64,000 bases of DNA from Oscillospiraceae bacterium. GTDB taxonomy: Bacteria > Bacillota > Clostridia > Oscillospirales > Oscillospiraceae. Where the stretch lies: NCBI GenBank assembly GCA_017457285.1, contig JAFTHT010000049.1, positions 1-64,000 of the forward strand, read 5' to 3'. The notes below the pieces were generated by a model. The model ran no database searches, was not told the DNA's origin, and saw nothing but the letters and a program-made list of their open reading frames with translations. A program made the position numbers and the translations under genes. Shown in pieces: positions 56,044 through 64,000 of this stretch. The first letter of the stretch is position 1. Each line of letters opens with the position of its first letter.

Positions 56044-56075
56044 CGTCGCGCATCATCCTTTTCTTATTGATTCCC

Positions 56076-56107
56076 GTGGACAAAGCCCGCAGCAGGGCTT
56101 TGTCCAC
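56076..56107. terminator. Hairpin downstream of the subtilase gene
   Basis: GTGGACAAAGCCC (56076-56088) and GGGCTTTGTCCAC (56095-56107) form a 13-bp stem with a 6-nt loop. Neither side has a long T run, so termination may be partial, or it may shield the operon mRNA below. Confidence 0.6.
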
Positions 56108-56180
56108 GATTATTAGGAACAATTTTTCTAACAGCCGTCACCGTCTGATGCTTCGCAAGAGGGCGACCGACCATTCTTCA

Positions 56181-59100
56181 TCACTTCTTCTCCCCACGGC
56201 GGCCAACGATCACAAGGACCGCAACGCCAAGAACACCCAGGCCAACAACGACCCAAACAAGCCAACCGCTGGATTTCTTCTCAACGCTGGTTTGACCGGC
56301 AGAAGTGGGATTGGTGGTATTCTGGGAAGGAGTCTCCTCGGAGCCCTCAGTGGGATTCTCACTGGGAAGCTCAGAGGGTTCACTGGGCTCACTGGGTTCA
56401 TCCGTTGGCTCGCTGGGATCAACCACAGGATCCTGAACGGACTGAAGCGCCTTGATACGCTGCTCGGCAGAAACAAGGATATCGTAGTTGTCCACAAGGC
56501 CTCGCTGCAGAGCCGTTGCAATCTTATCATAAGCAACCCGGGCAGCCTCAACAGTGGCCTTATCGGACAGGGTAACCCGCTCGGGAATCAACTCGATGGC
56601 AAGAATTGCGTTCAGCGTCGTATCGTCCGCACCGGCAGCGCCGTCAATGAACGTATCGAAATACTGCTCCAGGATGAAGGTATCATAATGCTGGCCGTTG
56701 GAAGGACGAATCAGCGTCAGCTTGTTCTCCACCTTGCCCACATAGTCAACGAAGTTGGCACCGTAGAACACATTGGAATACATGCTGTCGGTAGCGTTCC
56801 ACATGTAATAAGGCAGCAGACCCATGCCGTTGATGACCACTTCCGTGCCATCGTAATCGTTGTAGCTGCCATAATCACCGGTACCGGGGATATTCTGGAA
56901 GCTCTCGTAATAGGCGGAGTCAAATTCCTCCTCCAAAATGGGCGCATCGTAGCTGGCCAGGGACACAGCCTCAAGCTGGTCGCAACCGAAGAACGCCTTG
57001 TGACCGATGGCTTTCACCGTATAAGGAACAGAAACCACACGAACAGAGCTACCGGCAAAGGCGTAGGCGCCAATCCGGATGGTATCCTCAGCCACTTGGG
57101 CATTTTCGTAGCTGTTACCAGCATAAACGACCATTTCCATACCGTTATTAGTCATATCGTACAGAGAGCCGTCAATCACGAAAACAGAATCGCTGAGCTG
57201 GAAGGTATCGACCTCCGTCTCATAATCCGTGCCGTTGAAGGGCGTGGTCACCTTCTGGGTGAAGGGATTCAGCTGGCACAGCGCAAAGGGATTATCGCCC
57301 AGAGAAACAATGGTATTTCCAAGCGTGACCTTGAAGGGGGTCAGGTTCTCTTTCAGGAACACAAAATCTCCCAGGGTTACAGCGCAGGAAAGATCGACCT
57401 CGGTGATGGCAGTATAAGCAAAGGCATAGCTGTCGATATGCTCAGAGAACTGAATATTCTCCACCTGGGACAGCTTCTCGCAGTAGGAGAAGGCACCCTC
57501 GGCAATATCGGTACCATTTTCGCTGAGCTTCACGCTTTCCAGACCGACGCAGTACACAAAGGCATACTCGCCAATGGACTCAGCGGCGGACAAATCCAGA
57601 TTCTTCAGCGCCGCATCCTCAATAAAAGCGTTATCGCCAATGGTGATGATATTGGACAGGTTGATGTTCTCCAGAGCCTCACAGCCAGCAAAGGCATAGG
57701 AGGGAATCTCTGTGATGCTGGAATTCAGAATCACATCAGTCAACTCACGGCAGTAGGAGAAAGCGTACTCGCCAACAGAAGTAGCGGCACCCAAATCAAC
57801 CTTCGTCAGCTTGGGAGCATGGTAAGTATAGATGTACTTCCCTTCTTTGCTGACGGCGGCCACAGTCATCTGATCATCCAGGCAGACGTAGTACACATCG
57901 CCGGAGAAGGCGTAATCACCAATGACCAGTGCCTTGGACAAATCAATATTCTTCAGGCTGGAGTTGTTATAGAACGCCATATAGCCAATGGTTGCATTGG
58001 CACCCAGGCTAACAGATTCCAGGCTGGCGGCACAAGCGAAGGCATTTTCGCCGATAATGGCATTTTCACCGATAGTCAGGTTCTTCAGCGCAGAATTGAA
58101 GACATAGTAGAAGTACTTCTCGCCATCCTCGTTATAATTCTTGATATCGAACACATTATCCTTATCCACGGAGAAAGCATAGTCACCGATGGTAACATTA
58201 TCGCCGATAACAACCGTTTCCAGCTTCACGCACTCGCTGAAGATGCCCTCAGGCAGCGTGACACCATCCGGAATCTGGACAGAGGTCAGCGCAGTATGAG
58301 AGAACGCATACTTACCCAAGACCGTATCCACGGTAACGGAGGGCATCTCGGTAATACCGGTTTCAAAGAAGCCATAGTCACCAATCTGGCTCAGCACGCC
58401 CAGGTTGAGACTCTTAAGGCCGGTGCTGGAACCAAAGCCGTACTCCCCTACCTTGGTAACGCTGGGAAGATTCACGGCAGTAATTCGAATATTGTGGGAG
58501 AATGCGCCCTTGGCGATGGTATCCACCACAGCACCATTCAGATTTGCGGCACCGAACTCGCCCACAATCGTGGGAGCTACAGTAACCAGCGCGGAGCCAT
58601 CAGCGCTAAGGATATAATTGGCGTTCTGGACCTTAAAGGCCTGGTTGCCCTCTTCCACCTGGAAGGAGGAGATTTTCGTGCTGCGGAATGCGAAGGGGCC
58701 GATATCATTGACATCCGGGCCGATGGTAACGGACTCCAGGGCTTCGCACTCGTAGAACATACCCTCAGGAAGCACGGAGGCATTGACATAGAAGGAGGTC
58801 AAAGACTCACAATCCGTAAAGGCATAGGTGCCGTACTTGACCTTGTCCGAAACAATGGTCACATCTGTCAGCTTCTTACAGCCGGCGAATGCGTACTGAC
58901 CGATGGACAGCAGCCGATTGGAGGTAACGAAGCCTTCCAGATTCTTGTTGCCCGCAAAGGCATAGTCGGAAATGACACAAGCGCTGGACAGGTCGATGAC
59001 ACCCTGCAGATTACAATTCTCAAAAGCGTTCTGGCTGATGATGTCCAGATTGTTCTCACCGCTGAAGGTCAGCTTCTGCAAAGAAGTACAGCCATAGAAA

Positions 59101-62100
59101 GCGCCGTACTCGATGGCCTCCATGGTAGAGGGCAGAACGATTTCCTCCAGTGCGGTCAGATTCGCAAAGGCGTAAGCGTTAATTTTCTTAATGCCCTCGG
59201 GAATGATGACCTTGGTAATGGTATTGTCGCCAATGTACCACTGCTTACTGGTTTCGGCATCGTCAAAAGCCAGCTCCTCTTCGGTCTTGAGAACATACTC
59301 AAAGTTGGAGAAAGCGAAGGAACCGATTTCAGTCAGGGACAAATCCTCAGGGATGGACACGGTACCGCCATTACCATAGTAATGGCTCAGCGATGCGCCG
59401 TTGGTGACGAAAGGATCCTTGACTTCAATAGAAACCGTTTCAGAATAGTAGGTAGACTTGTCATTCTGAAGGACGCGCAGCGTAACAGAAGCGAAGCCCT
59501 CGGCCTTTGCCGTCACGATACCGCTTTCGTTGATGGTCACGATGTTATCATTGCTGGATTCGAAAACCACCGTAGTCTCCTTGGGGAAGAACGCGTCCAG
59601 CTTATAATTGAGTTTGACGGACTCGGAAGGATACATGGACAGACTGTAATTTCCCTCGAAGAACCGAGTGTCACCGGTGTCGCCCAGGACCTTATCCTCG
59701 CTGTTGATTTGGTAATAGGCCTTCTGAGTATCGTATCCGGTTAGCATGAACACATCCGCCACAGGCTTATCATACTTCCGGAAGCCCTCATCCCCTTCGC
59801 TCAGAACAGTCAGGTTGAAGGTCAGGCTCTTGTTGGTCTTGGGATCGCGGACACGAATGATGGTGGTACCGGGTGCGGTGGCCACAATCTTATCGTTGAC
59901 AATCCGGGCCACGCTGGGACGGGAGGACGCGTACTCCAGCAGTTCCGCCCACTCCGTATCAGGATGGACCAGCGGTGCCAGAGAATAAACCTCATTGGGA
60001 CTCAGGGTCAGACCCTCGTCCAGGCCATCGAAATAGAAGTCCACATAATCAGCGGGAAGGCCGATTTCGTAGGTAGCGTAGTTCAGCGCATAGTCGTAAC
60101 AGGTCAGAACGAAGCAATTATCGTTCATAGACTTGTTCTTAATATCATAGATGTAATCCGTCAGCTCAAAGGTCACATAAGTGGTGCTGTTGCGCTGAGA
60201 ATAGATGGGCGTCATGTACTGCTCGAAGGACTTCATGACCACGGCGGGATTGCCATCGGCATCATTCTCCATGGTGACATAGCCCAGCTGAGAGGACATA
60301 GCGAAGTGGTTGTCGTAGACGGCAACCTTGGCATAAAGCCGATTCTTCTTCAGGGTCTTGTCGTACTTATAAGAGTACTCCACGCCGGTAACGGTGGGTG
60401 CCTCGAAGTCAGCAACCAAGGGGAACTCAAACACGTTGCGCTCATTGGTTTCGACGCCGCCGTCGCCGTAGTCCAGATAGGCTTCCAGCCGGACGGTGTA
60501 CTCCGTGTTGTTGGCCATGTTGTAGTCCATGGTATCGAACTCAATCTCCACATTCGCAGGATAGATTGAGCCGCCGTCGCCATAGGACTTACGAACGTCA
60601 TAGTCAATGGTTTCAAAAATCACTTCACCGGTGGTATCGTCGGTGACCGTGATTTCAATTCGTTGGGCATTACGCAGAAGACCGGCCCAGACGAACCGCA
60701 GGGAGTGAATCGTGCCAATCCGGTTGGACAGTGCGATATAATCCTTGTTGGCGGAGATGACCATGTCATCGGGATCCTGCAGGAAGTAGTAGGAACCCAG
60801 ATAGCTGACGTAATCATCGGACACACCGCCGATAGGGCGGCTGGCGTAAGCATCGGCCATGACCTTATCCTCGATGGCGATGGAATCGTCCAGCTCGTCG
60901 GCATGGGTTTCGTAATACTCCAGGTCGAAGATGGGGGCCACAGTCCAGTCGCCATAGTAGGCCAGGTAAGGCACGCTCATGTCAATTTCGGTGCCGGAGG
61001 TGGCGCTGAGGGTGATGTAACCTTCAACGTACATACCGTTCTCAAAGGACTCGTTCAAATATTCCTTATCCGCATCGGTCAGCGTAATTTTCACGGTAAC
61101 CTTGGCAGCCTCGCCGGCGGAAACGGTCACATTCTTGCCATTGGCGGTACCGCCGGACACGGAAACGATTTCAATAGAACCGCCCAGAGCATAGGCTTCC
61201 TCGGTAACGGTGGTTTCACCGGCGTTGGTCTTGGTCTCGCTGACACCCTCGGTGAGGATGTAATCACCCAAATCATAGGAAAGCGCAGCGGAGCCAAAAT
61301 TATGGATGGAGAAGGTCATTTCATAGACGCCAGTCTTATTGGCATCATCCCCCAACTCAAGCTTAGGCTTGTCCATGGGGTTTCCATCTTTATCATATGT
61401 AGTGATGTAAGCAGTGGTATTCAGAGAATTAAACAGGTTCGCAAGACCGGCACCCTGCTTACGGACTGCGTAAGGCAAGCCGTTGGTGTTCAATGCGATG
61501 TCAGCGGTGGACATCATCAGCTTGTTCACCATCTCGTTGACCTTCACATTATCATCGGCGATATCGGAGAAATTCTCCACCACATACTGCCGCAGCAGAA
61601 TGACCACGCCCGCCAGGTTGGGACAGGCCATGGAGGTACCGGACAGACGATCGTAGCCGCCACCGGTGACGGAGGAAAGAATATTGCCGCCATGGGCCGT
61701 AATCTCAGGCTTGATGTTCAGGCTGGGGGTGGGACCCCAGGAGGAGAAGTCAGAGATAAAGGGGCCGGAGGTTTGATCCTTGCTGATGGTCAGCTTACCG
61801 TTACCGGCAGCCACCAGCATCTCACCATCGTCCTGGGAGATGGAGCAGACCGCCAACTTCGCATCGCCGATGTTCATCTTGATATCACCGGAGACGTTGT
61901 TGTAAATGATGATACCGGCGGCGCCCTTGGACTCGGCAATCATCGCCTTCTCTTCGAAGGTGTTGGAGCCACGGCGCACAAGTACAATCTTGCCGGTTAC
62001 ATCCATGCCGGTATAGTCGGCGCTACGGCCTACACCGGGGATAATCACATAGTCAATTTCCTTGGTTTCTTCGCCACCCAGCAAATTGGCTACGAAGTCC

Positions 62101-63461
62101 TGTTCAACGGCCGCACCGGAGTTGGCCTCGATGAAGTAGATGATGCTCTCACCGTGAAGCAGATAGGGCGTCTCCTTACCATTGATAGAGGCAACCGACA
62201 TAACCCCCTTGTAAGTAGAGGGAGAACCAACCGTGCCGGTATCAGGATTGGAGGTCAGGCCCAGGTTACCATTTTTCTCGGAGCCATAGGCCGAGGAATA
62301 GCTGTTGGAGGCCGCGACAATCATGCTGATGCCGGCTTCCCGAATGCGGTCATAAACACCGCTCATAATTTCCTCGTCAGTTTCCCGCGCAAAGCCACAG
62401 GCGGTACCCAGGGACATATTGATAACATCAACACCAAGAACAACACAGTCTTCAAGCGCAGACAGGATCCAGGATGCACGGGCGGTATCCATCACATCAG
62501 AGAAAATCTTCATGGAAACCAGCTGTGCATTGGGTGCCACGCCGGTGATGGTGTCATCCTTACCAACGATAACGCCGGAAACGTGGGTACCATGGTTATT
62601 GTGGGTGGAATAGACATCAGGATCATTGTCCGCATAGTCATAGCCGAAGGGCACCTTCTCGTTGATGTAAACATCATCGACGGTCAGACTGCCAAACATC
62701 TGATTGGCAGTGGTCTGATCAATCACCGAGGCAACCTCATCATAGGTCAGGCCTAAGTGAGTAGAGGTGAAATTATCCGTGGAAAAAGCGCTATGTGCAG
62801 AATCGAGGCCGGTATCAAGAACCGCAACCACCATGCCGGAACCATCATAAGGAAATCCGGAGCTATTGAAGATACCGGTATCATAAACATTCACTTTGTT
62901 TTCGACCAACTGGGTCTCAGCTTTGTTGTAGACCTCGCTGACGATGATACCCTGCCCTTCCTTCAGGGACTGACGGATTTCATCAAAATCCCGGGCGGTA
63001 ATTTCCATTTCAAAGCCGCTGAGCAAAGTTGCGTACTCTTCACCGGCAGTATAGGAAATGCCCTTTTCGTTCAGCAAGGACAGAACCTGTTCCTTCTGCC
63101 GGGAGATACCGGCCCGGATATCCGCGGCCTCCTCACTGCTGAGGGCGAAATCCTTGAAGCTCATGGTCTTATTAGATGCTTCATAGGCATCCATCAGGTT
63201 AACCTCATCGACGGTGACAATTACCGCGATTTGCTGGTCATCCTTGATATTCTCCGGAAGTGCGAACATAACGGAGCTATCCAGGTAATCCTTCAGGTCC
63301 AATGCGGGAGCATTCTCCAGCAGCTGGACGTAAGATGCTTCGTAACCGGACACCTGTGTATTGGGTGTGCTGACGATACCAGCTAAAACGGCCGCCACCA
63401 GCAGACAAATGACACTCGTCCTGGCTACAATCGATAGGGTTTTCTTTTTCATCTGCAACAT
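56181..63461 (-). CDS. Giant subtilisin-like surface protease with leucine-rich repeats, 2426 aa
   Basis: A signal peptide (about 1-38) leads to a subtilase S8 domain: Asp216 (VLDTGLD), His290 (NNHGTHVSG), oxyanion Asn386 and Ser610 (SGTSMACP). A protease-associated insert lies at about 440-560, as in C5a-peptidase-type enzymes. Fn3/Ig-like regions follow, with two Big_2-like domains near 1180-1330. A long run of LRR_5 (BspA-type) repeats covers about 1370-2160. The C-terminus has a Pro/Ser/Glu stalk and a single membrane helix with a basic tail (RRGEKK), giving a membrane-anchored enzyme. No LPxTG. The start ATG 63461 has AAAGG close by; ATG 63452 is an alternative. Confidence 0.92.
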   Translation of the reverse strand: MLQMKKKTLSIVARTSVICLLVAAVLAGIVSTPNTQVSGYEASYVQLLENAPALDLKDYLDSSVMFALPENIKDDQQIAVIVTVDEVNLMDAYEASNKTMSFKDFALSSEEAADIRAGISRQKEQVLSLLNEKGISYTAGEEYATLLSGFEMEITARDFDEIRQSLKEGQGIIVSEVYNKAETQLVENKVNVYDTGIFNSSGFPYDGSGMVVAVLDTGLDSAHSAFSTDNFTSTHLGLTYDEVASVIDQTTANQMFGSLTVDDVYINEKVPFGYDYADNDPDVYSTHNNHGTHVSGVIVGKDDTITGVAPNAQLVSMKIFSDVMDTARASWILSALEDCVVLGVDVINMSLGTACGFARETDEEIMSGVYDRIREAGISMIVAASNSYSSAYGSEKNGNLGLTSNPDTGTVGSPSTYKGVMSVASINGKETPYLLHGESIIYFIEANSGAAVEQDFVANLLGGEETKEIDYVIIPGVGRSADYTGMDVTGKIVLVRRGSNTFEEKAMIAESKGAAGIIIYNNVSGDIKMNIGDAKLAVCSISQDDGEMLVAAGNGKLTISKDQTSGPFISDFSSWGPTPSLNIKPEITAHGGNILSSVTGGGYDRLSGTSMACPNLAGVVILLRQYVVENFSDIADDNVKVNEMVNKLMMSTADIALNTNGLPYAVRKQGAGLANLFNSLNTTAYITTYDKDGNPMDKPKLELGDDANKTGVYEMTFSIHNFGSAALSYDLGDYILTEGVSETKTNAGETTVTEEAYALGGSIEIVSVSGGTANGKNVTVSAGEAAKVTVKITLTDADKEYLNESFENGMYVEGYITLSATSGTEIDMSVPYLAYYGDWTVAPIFDLEYYETHADELDDSIAIEDKVMADAYASRPIGGVSDDYVSYLGSYYFLQDPDDMVISANKDYIALSNRIGTIHSLRFVWAGLLRNAQRIEITVTDDTTGEVIFETIDYDVRKSYGDGGSIYPANVEIEFDTMDYNMANNTEYTVRLEAYLDYGDGGVETNERNVFEFPLVADFEAPTVTGVEYSYKYDKTLKKNRLYAKVAVYDNHFAMSSQLGYVTMENDADGNPAVVMKSFEQYMTPIYSQRNSTTYVTFELTDYIYDIKNKSMNDNCFVLTCYDYALNYATYEIGLPADYVDFYFDGLDEGLTLSPNEVYSLAPLVHPDTEWAELLEYASSRPSVARIVNDKIVATAPGTTIIRVRDPKTNKSLTFNLTVLSEGDEGFRKYDKPVADVFMLTGYDTQKAYYQINSEDKVLGDTGDTRFFEGNYSLSMYPSESVKLNYKLDAFFPKETTVVFESSNDNIVTINESGIVTAKAEGFASVTLRVLQNDKSTYYSETVSIEVKDPFVTNGASLSHYYGNGGTVSIPEDLSLTEIGSFAFSNFEYVLKTEEELAFDDAETSKQWYIGDNTITKVIIPEGIKKINAYAFANLTALEEIVLPSTMEAIEYGAFYGCTSLQKLTFSGENNLDIISQNAFENCNLQGVIDLSSACVISDYAFAGNKNLEGFVTSNRLLSIGQYAFAGCKKLTDVTIVSDKVKYGTYAFTDCESLTSFYVNASVLPEGMFYECEALESVTIGPDVNDIGPFAFRSTKISSFQVEEGNQAFKVQNANYILSADGSALVTVAPTIVGEFGAANLNGAVVDTIAKGAFSHNIRITAVNLPSVTKVGEYGFGSSTGLKSLNLGVLSQIGDYGFFETGITEMPSVTVDTVLGKYAFSHTALTSVQIPDGVTLPEGIFSECVKLETVVIGDNVTIGDYAFSVDKDNVFDIKNYNEDGEKYFYYVFNSALKNLTIGENAIIGENAFACAASLESVSLGANATIGYMAFYNNSSLKNIDLSKALVIGDYAFSGDVYYVCLDDQMTVAAVSKEGKYIYTYHAPKLTKVDLGAATSVGEYAFSYCRELTDVILNSSITEIPSYAFAGCEALENINLSNIITIGDNAFIEDAALKNLDLSAAESIGEYAFVYCVGLESVKLSENGTDIAEGAFSYCEKLSQVENIQFSEHIDSYAFAYTAITEVDLSCAVTLGDFVFLKENLTPFKVTLGNTIVSLGDNPFALCQLNPFTQKVTTPFNGTDYETEVDTFQLSDSVFVIDGSLYDMTNNGMEMVVYAGNSYENAQVAEDTIRIGAYAFAGSSVRVVSVPYTVKAIGHKAFFGCDQLEAVSLASYDAPILEEEFDSAYYESFQNIPGTGDYGSYNDYDGTEVVINGMGLLPYYMWNATDSMYSNVFYGANFVDYVGKVENKLTLIRPSNGQHYDTFILEQYFDTFIDGAAGADDTTLNAILAIELIPERVTLSDKATVEAARVAYDKIATALQRGLVDNYDILVSAEQRIKALQSVQDPVVDPSEPTDEPSEPSEPSELPSENPTEGSEETPSQNTTNPTSAGQTSVEKKSSGWLVWVVVGLGVLGVAVLVIVGRRGEKK

Positions 63462-63476
63462 ACGCCTTTCTGATTT

Positions 63477-63569
63477 TTATCCGATACATATTATATACCA
63501 TATTTTATTATATCGCATTTTACTCCTAATTGCAAGAATTTTTATCAAAAACAATTTATTTATCCGATA
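63477..63569. promoter_or_regulatory. Two TTATCCGATA copies flanking the subtilase promoter
   Basis: TTATCCGATA occurs at 63477-63486 and again at 63560-63569, one on each side of the promoter at 63507-63535. They could be operator half-sites; chance is possible in AT-rich DNA. Confidence 0.35.
63507..63535 (-). promoter_or_regulatory. Subtilase promoter
   Basis: On the minus strand TTGCAA (63530-63535), 17 bp and a perfect TATAAT (63507-63512), 45 bp before the start. Confidence 0.75.
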
Positions 63570-63643
63570 ATTTGCTGTGTATTTTTACGAAAGACATATC
63601 ATATACATATGTATTTCTATTGTGGATTCTTCTATATCATCAT

Positions 63644-63681
63644 AAAAAAATCAGGAAACGAAAACATTTTCGTTTCCTGAT
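63644..63681 (-). terminator. Terminator of the truncated right-edge gene
   Basis: ATCAGGAAACGAAAA (63650-63664) and TTTTCGTTTCCTGAT (63667-63681) form a 15-bp stem; on the minus strand it is followed by TTTTTTT. Confidence 0.9.
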
Positions 63682-63690
63682 ATTAACCTA

Positions 63691-64000
63691 TTAACCAGCG
63701 ACAGGAACCAATTCAAAAACAGCAACCTTCTCACCAGCAGCCAGCTCAATCACCTGCACATCGCTGCTGTACTGGTAGCCCTCGGGCATAACAATAATCT
63801 TAGCAGTCAGACTGCCCTCGCCTACCAGCTCCTCGGTATAGTATGCGGTACCATCGGCACCGGTGGTGCCCATGGAGCAGCAGCTTTCGCCCCGACAAAG
63901 CTGCACAAAAACGCCGCTCAGGGGGGTGCCATCTACAGACTTGACGGTAATTGCATACAGAAAATCCGGAACAGAGGGAGCAGTAGTAGGCTCAGTGATT
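63691..64000 (-). CDS. Partial C-terminal end of a secreted protein with a SpaA/Cna-B-like fold
   Basis: The frame is open to the window edge, giving about 103 C-terminal residues. A Pro/Thr linker (EPTTAPSVPD) precedes a beta-rich domain with the pattern VKSVDGTPLSGVFVQLC...TGADGTAYYTEEL, as in Cna-B or SpaA-type Ig-like domains. It ends FELVPVAG, with no membrane anchor. The start lies beyond 64000. Confidence 0.65.
   Translation of the reverse strand, partial: ITEPTTAPSVPDFLYAITVKSVDGTPLSGVFVQLCRGESCCSMGTTGADGTAYYTEELVGEGSLTAKIIVMPEGYQYSSDVQVIELAAGEKVAVFELVPVAG

Noticed and set aside
52351..59744. Long plus-strand frames opposite the binding protein, lipoprotein and subtilase
   Set aside because: Same mirror effect; the minus-strand frames have lipobox, catalytic and repeat motifs, and these do not.
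27278..63461. Sortase-type LPxTG anchors in the large surface proteins
   Set aside because: None of the C-termini has the motif followed by a helix and basic tail; only the subtilase has a membrane helix. A LPSEN string in its stalk is too far from the end and lacks the Thr-Gly.

Overview
The window reads as chromosome of an endospore-forming member of the Clostridia, probably the Oscillospirales and gut-associated. The sporulation genes spoIIAA-spoIIAB-sigF, yqfC-yqfD, yunB and ylbJ support this. So do the Firmicutes gene order phoH-ybeY-era-yqzL-recO and near-consensus sigma-A promoters with 17-bp spacers. Assignment below class is inference. No tRNA, rRNA, CRISPR array, transposase or integrase-bearing element was found; XerD is the housekeeping type.

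Layout. 1-1055: a GC-rich stretch, one small orphan gene and a candidate structured RNA. 1056-23077: housekeeping and sporulation genes, mostly on the minus strand: pfkA, xerD, two membrane proteins, a phosphohexose mutase, a coiled-coil protein, rsmD, uvrC, an HPr paralogue, mutS2, recO, yqzL (46 aa, overlapping recO), era, ybeY, phoH, yqfD, yqfC, ylbJ and a Cys-rich small protein (plus strand), ligA, yunB and pcrA. 23208-42811: an accessory surface block. It holds two SGNH-hydrolase proteins (1204 and 1930 aa), a 2463-aa fibro-slime-like protein and a membrane-anchored 278-aa protein. In their midst, on the opposite strand, is a two-gene operon of a 94-aa peptide and an HPr-kinase-like protein. 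42900-44820: spoIIA operon and rplS. 45063-47382: a redox pair, a membrane protein with a CxxC tail and a NapH-like ferredoxin fused to a TlpA-type thioredoxin. 47417-56043: a seven-gene oligopeptide-type ABC transporter operon. 56181-63461: a 2426-aa subtilisin-like protease with leucine-rich repeats. 63691-64000: the 3' end of another large gene.

How the parts may work together. The three large proteins at 23545-42811 share a concanavalin/LamG-like module, nine copies in all. Two of them also share a C-terminal module of about 300 residues. They look like a set of secreted or surface-bound carbohydrate-directed proteins. The giant protease and the oversized peptide-binding lipoprotein with its permease suggest extracellular protein digestion and peptide uptake.

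The best candidate for an undescribed system is the peptide plus HPr-kinase-like pair at 35839-36986. The two genes are translationally coupled, have their own strong promoter, and the peptide ends in serine. It recalls kinases that phosphorylate the C-terminal serine of some lasso-peptide precursors, but no other modification enzyme is nearby.
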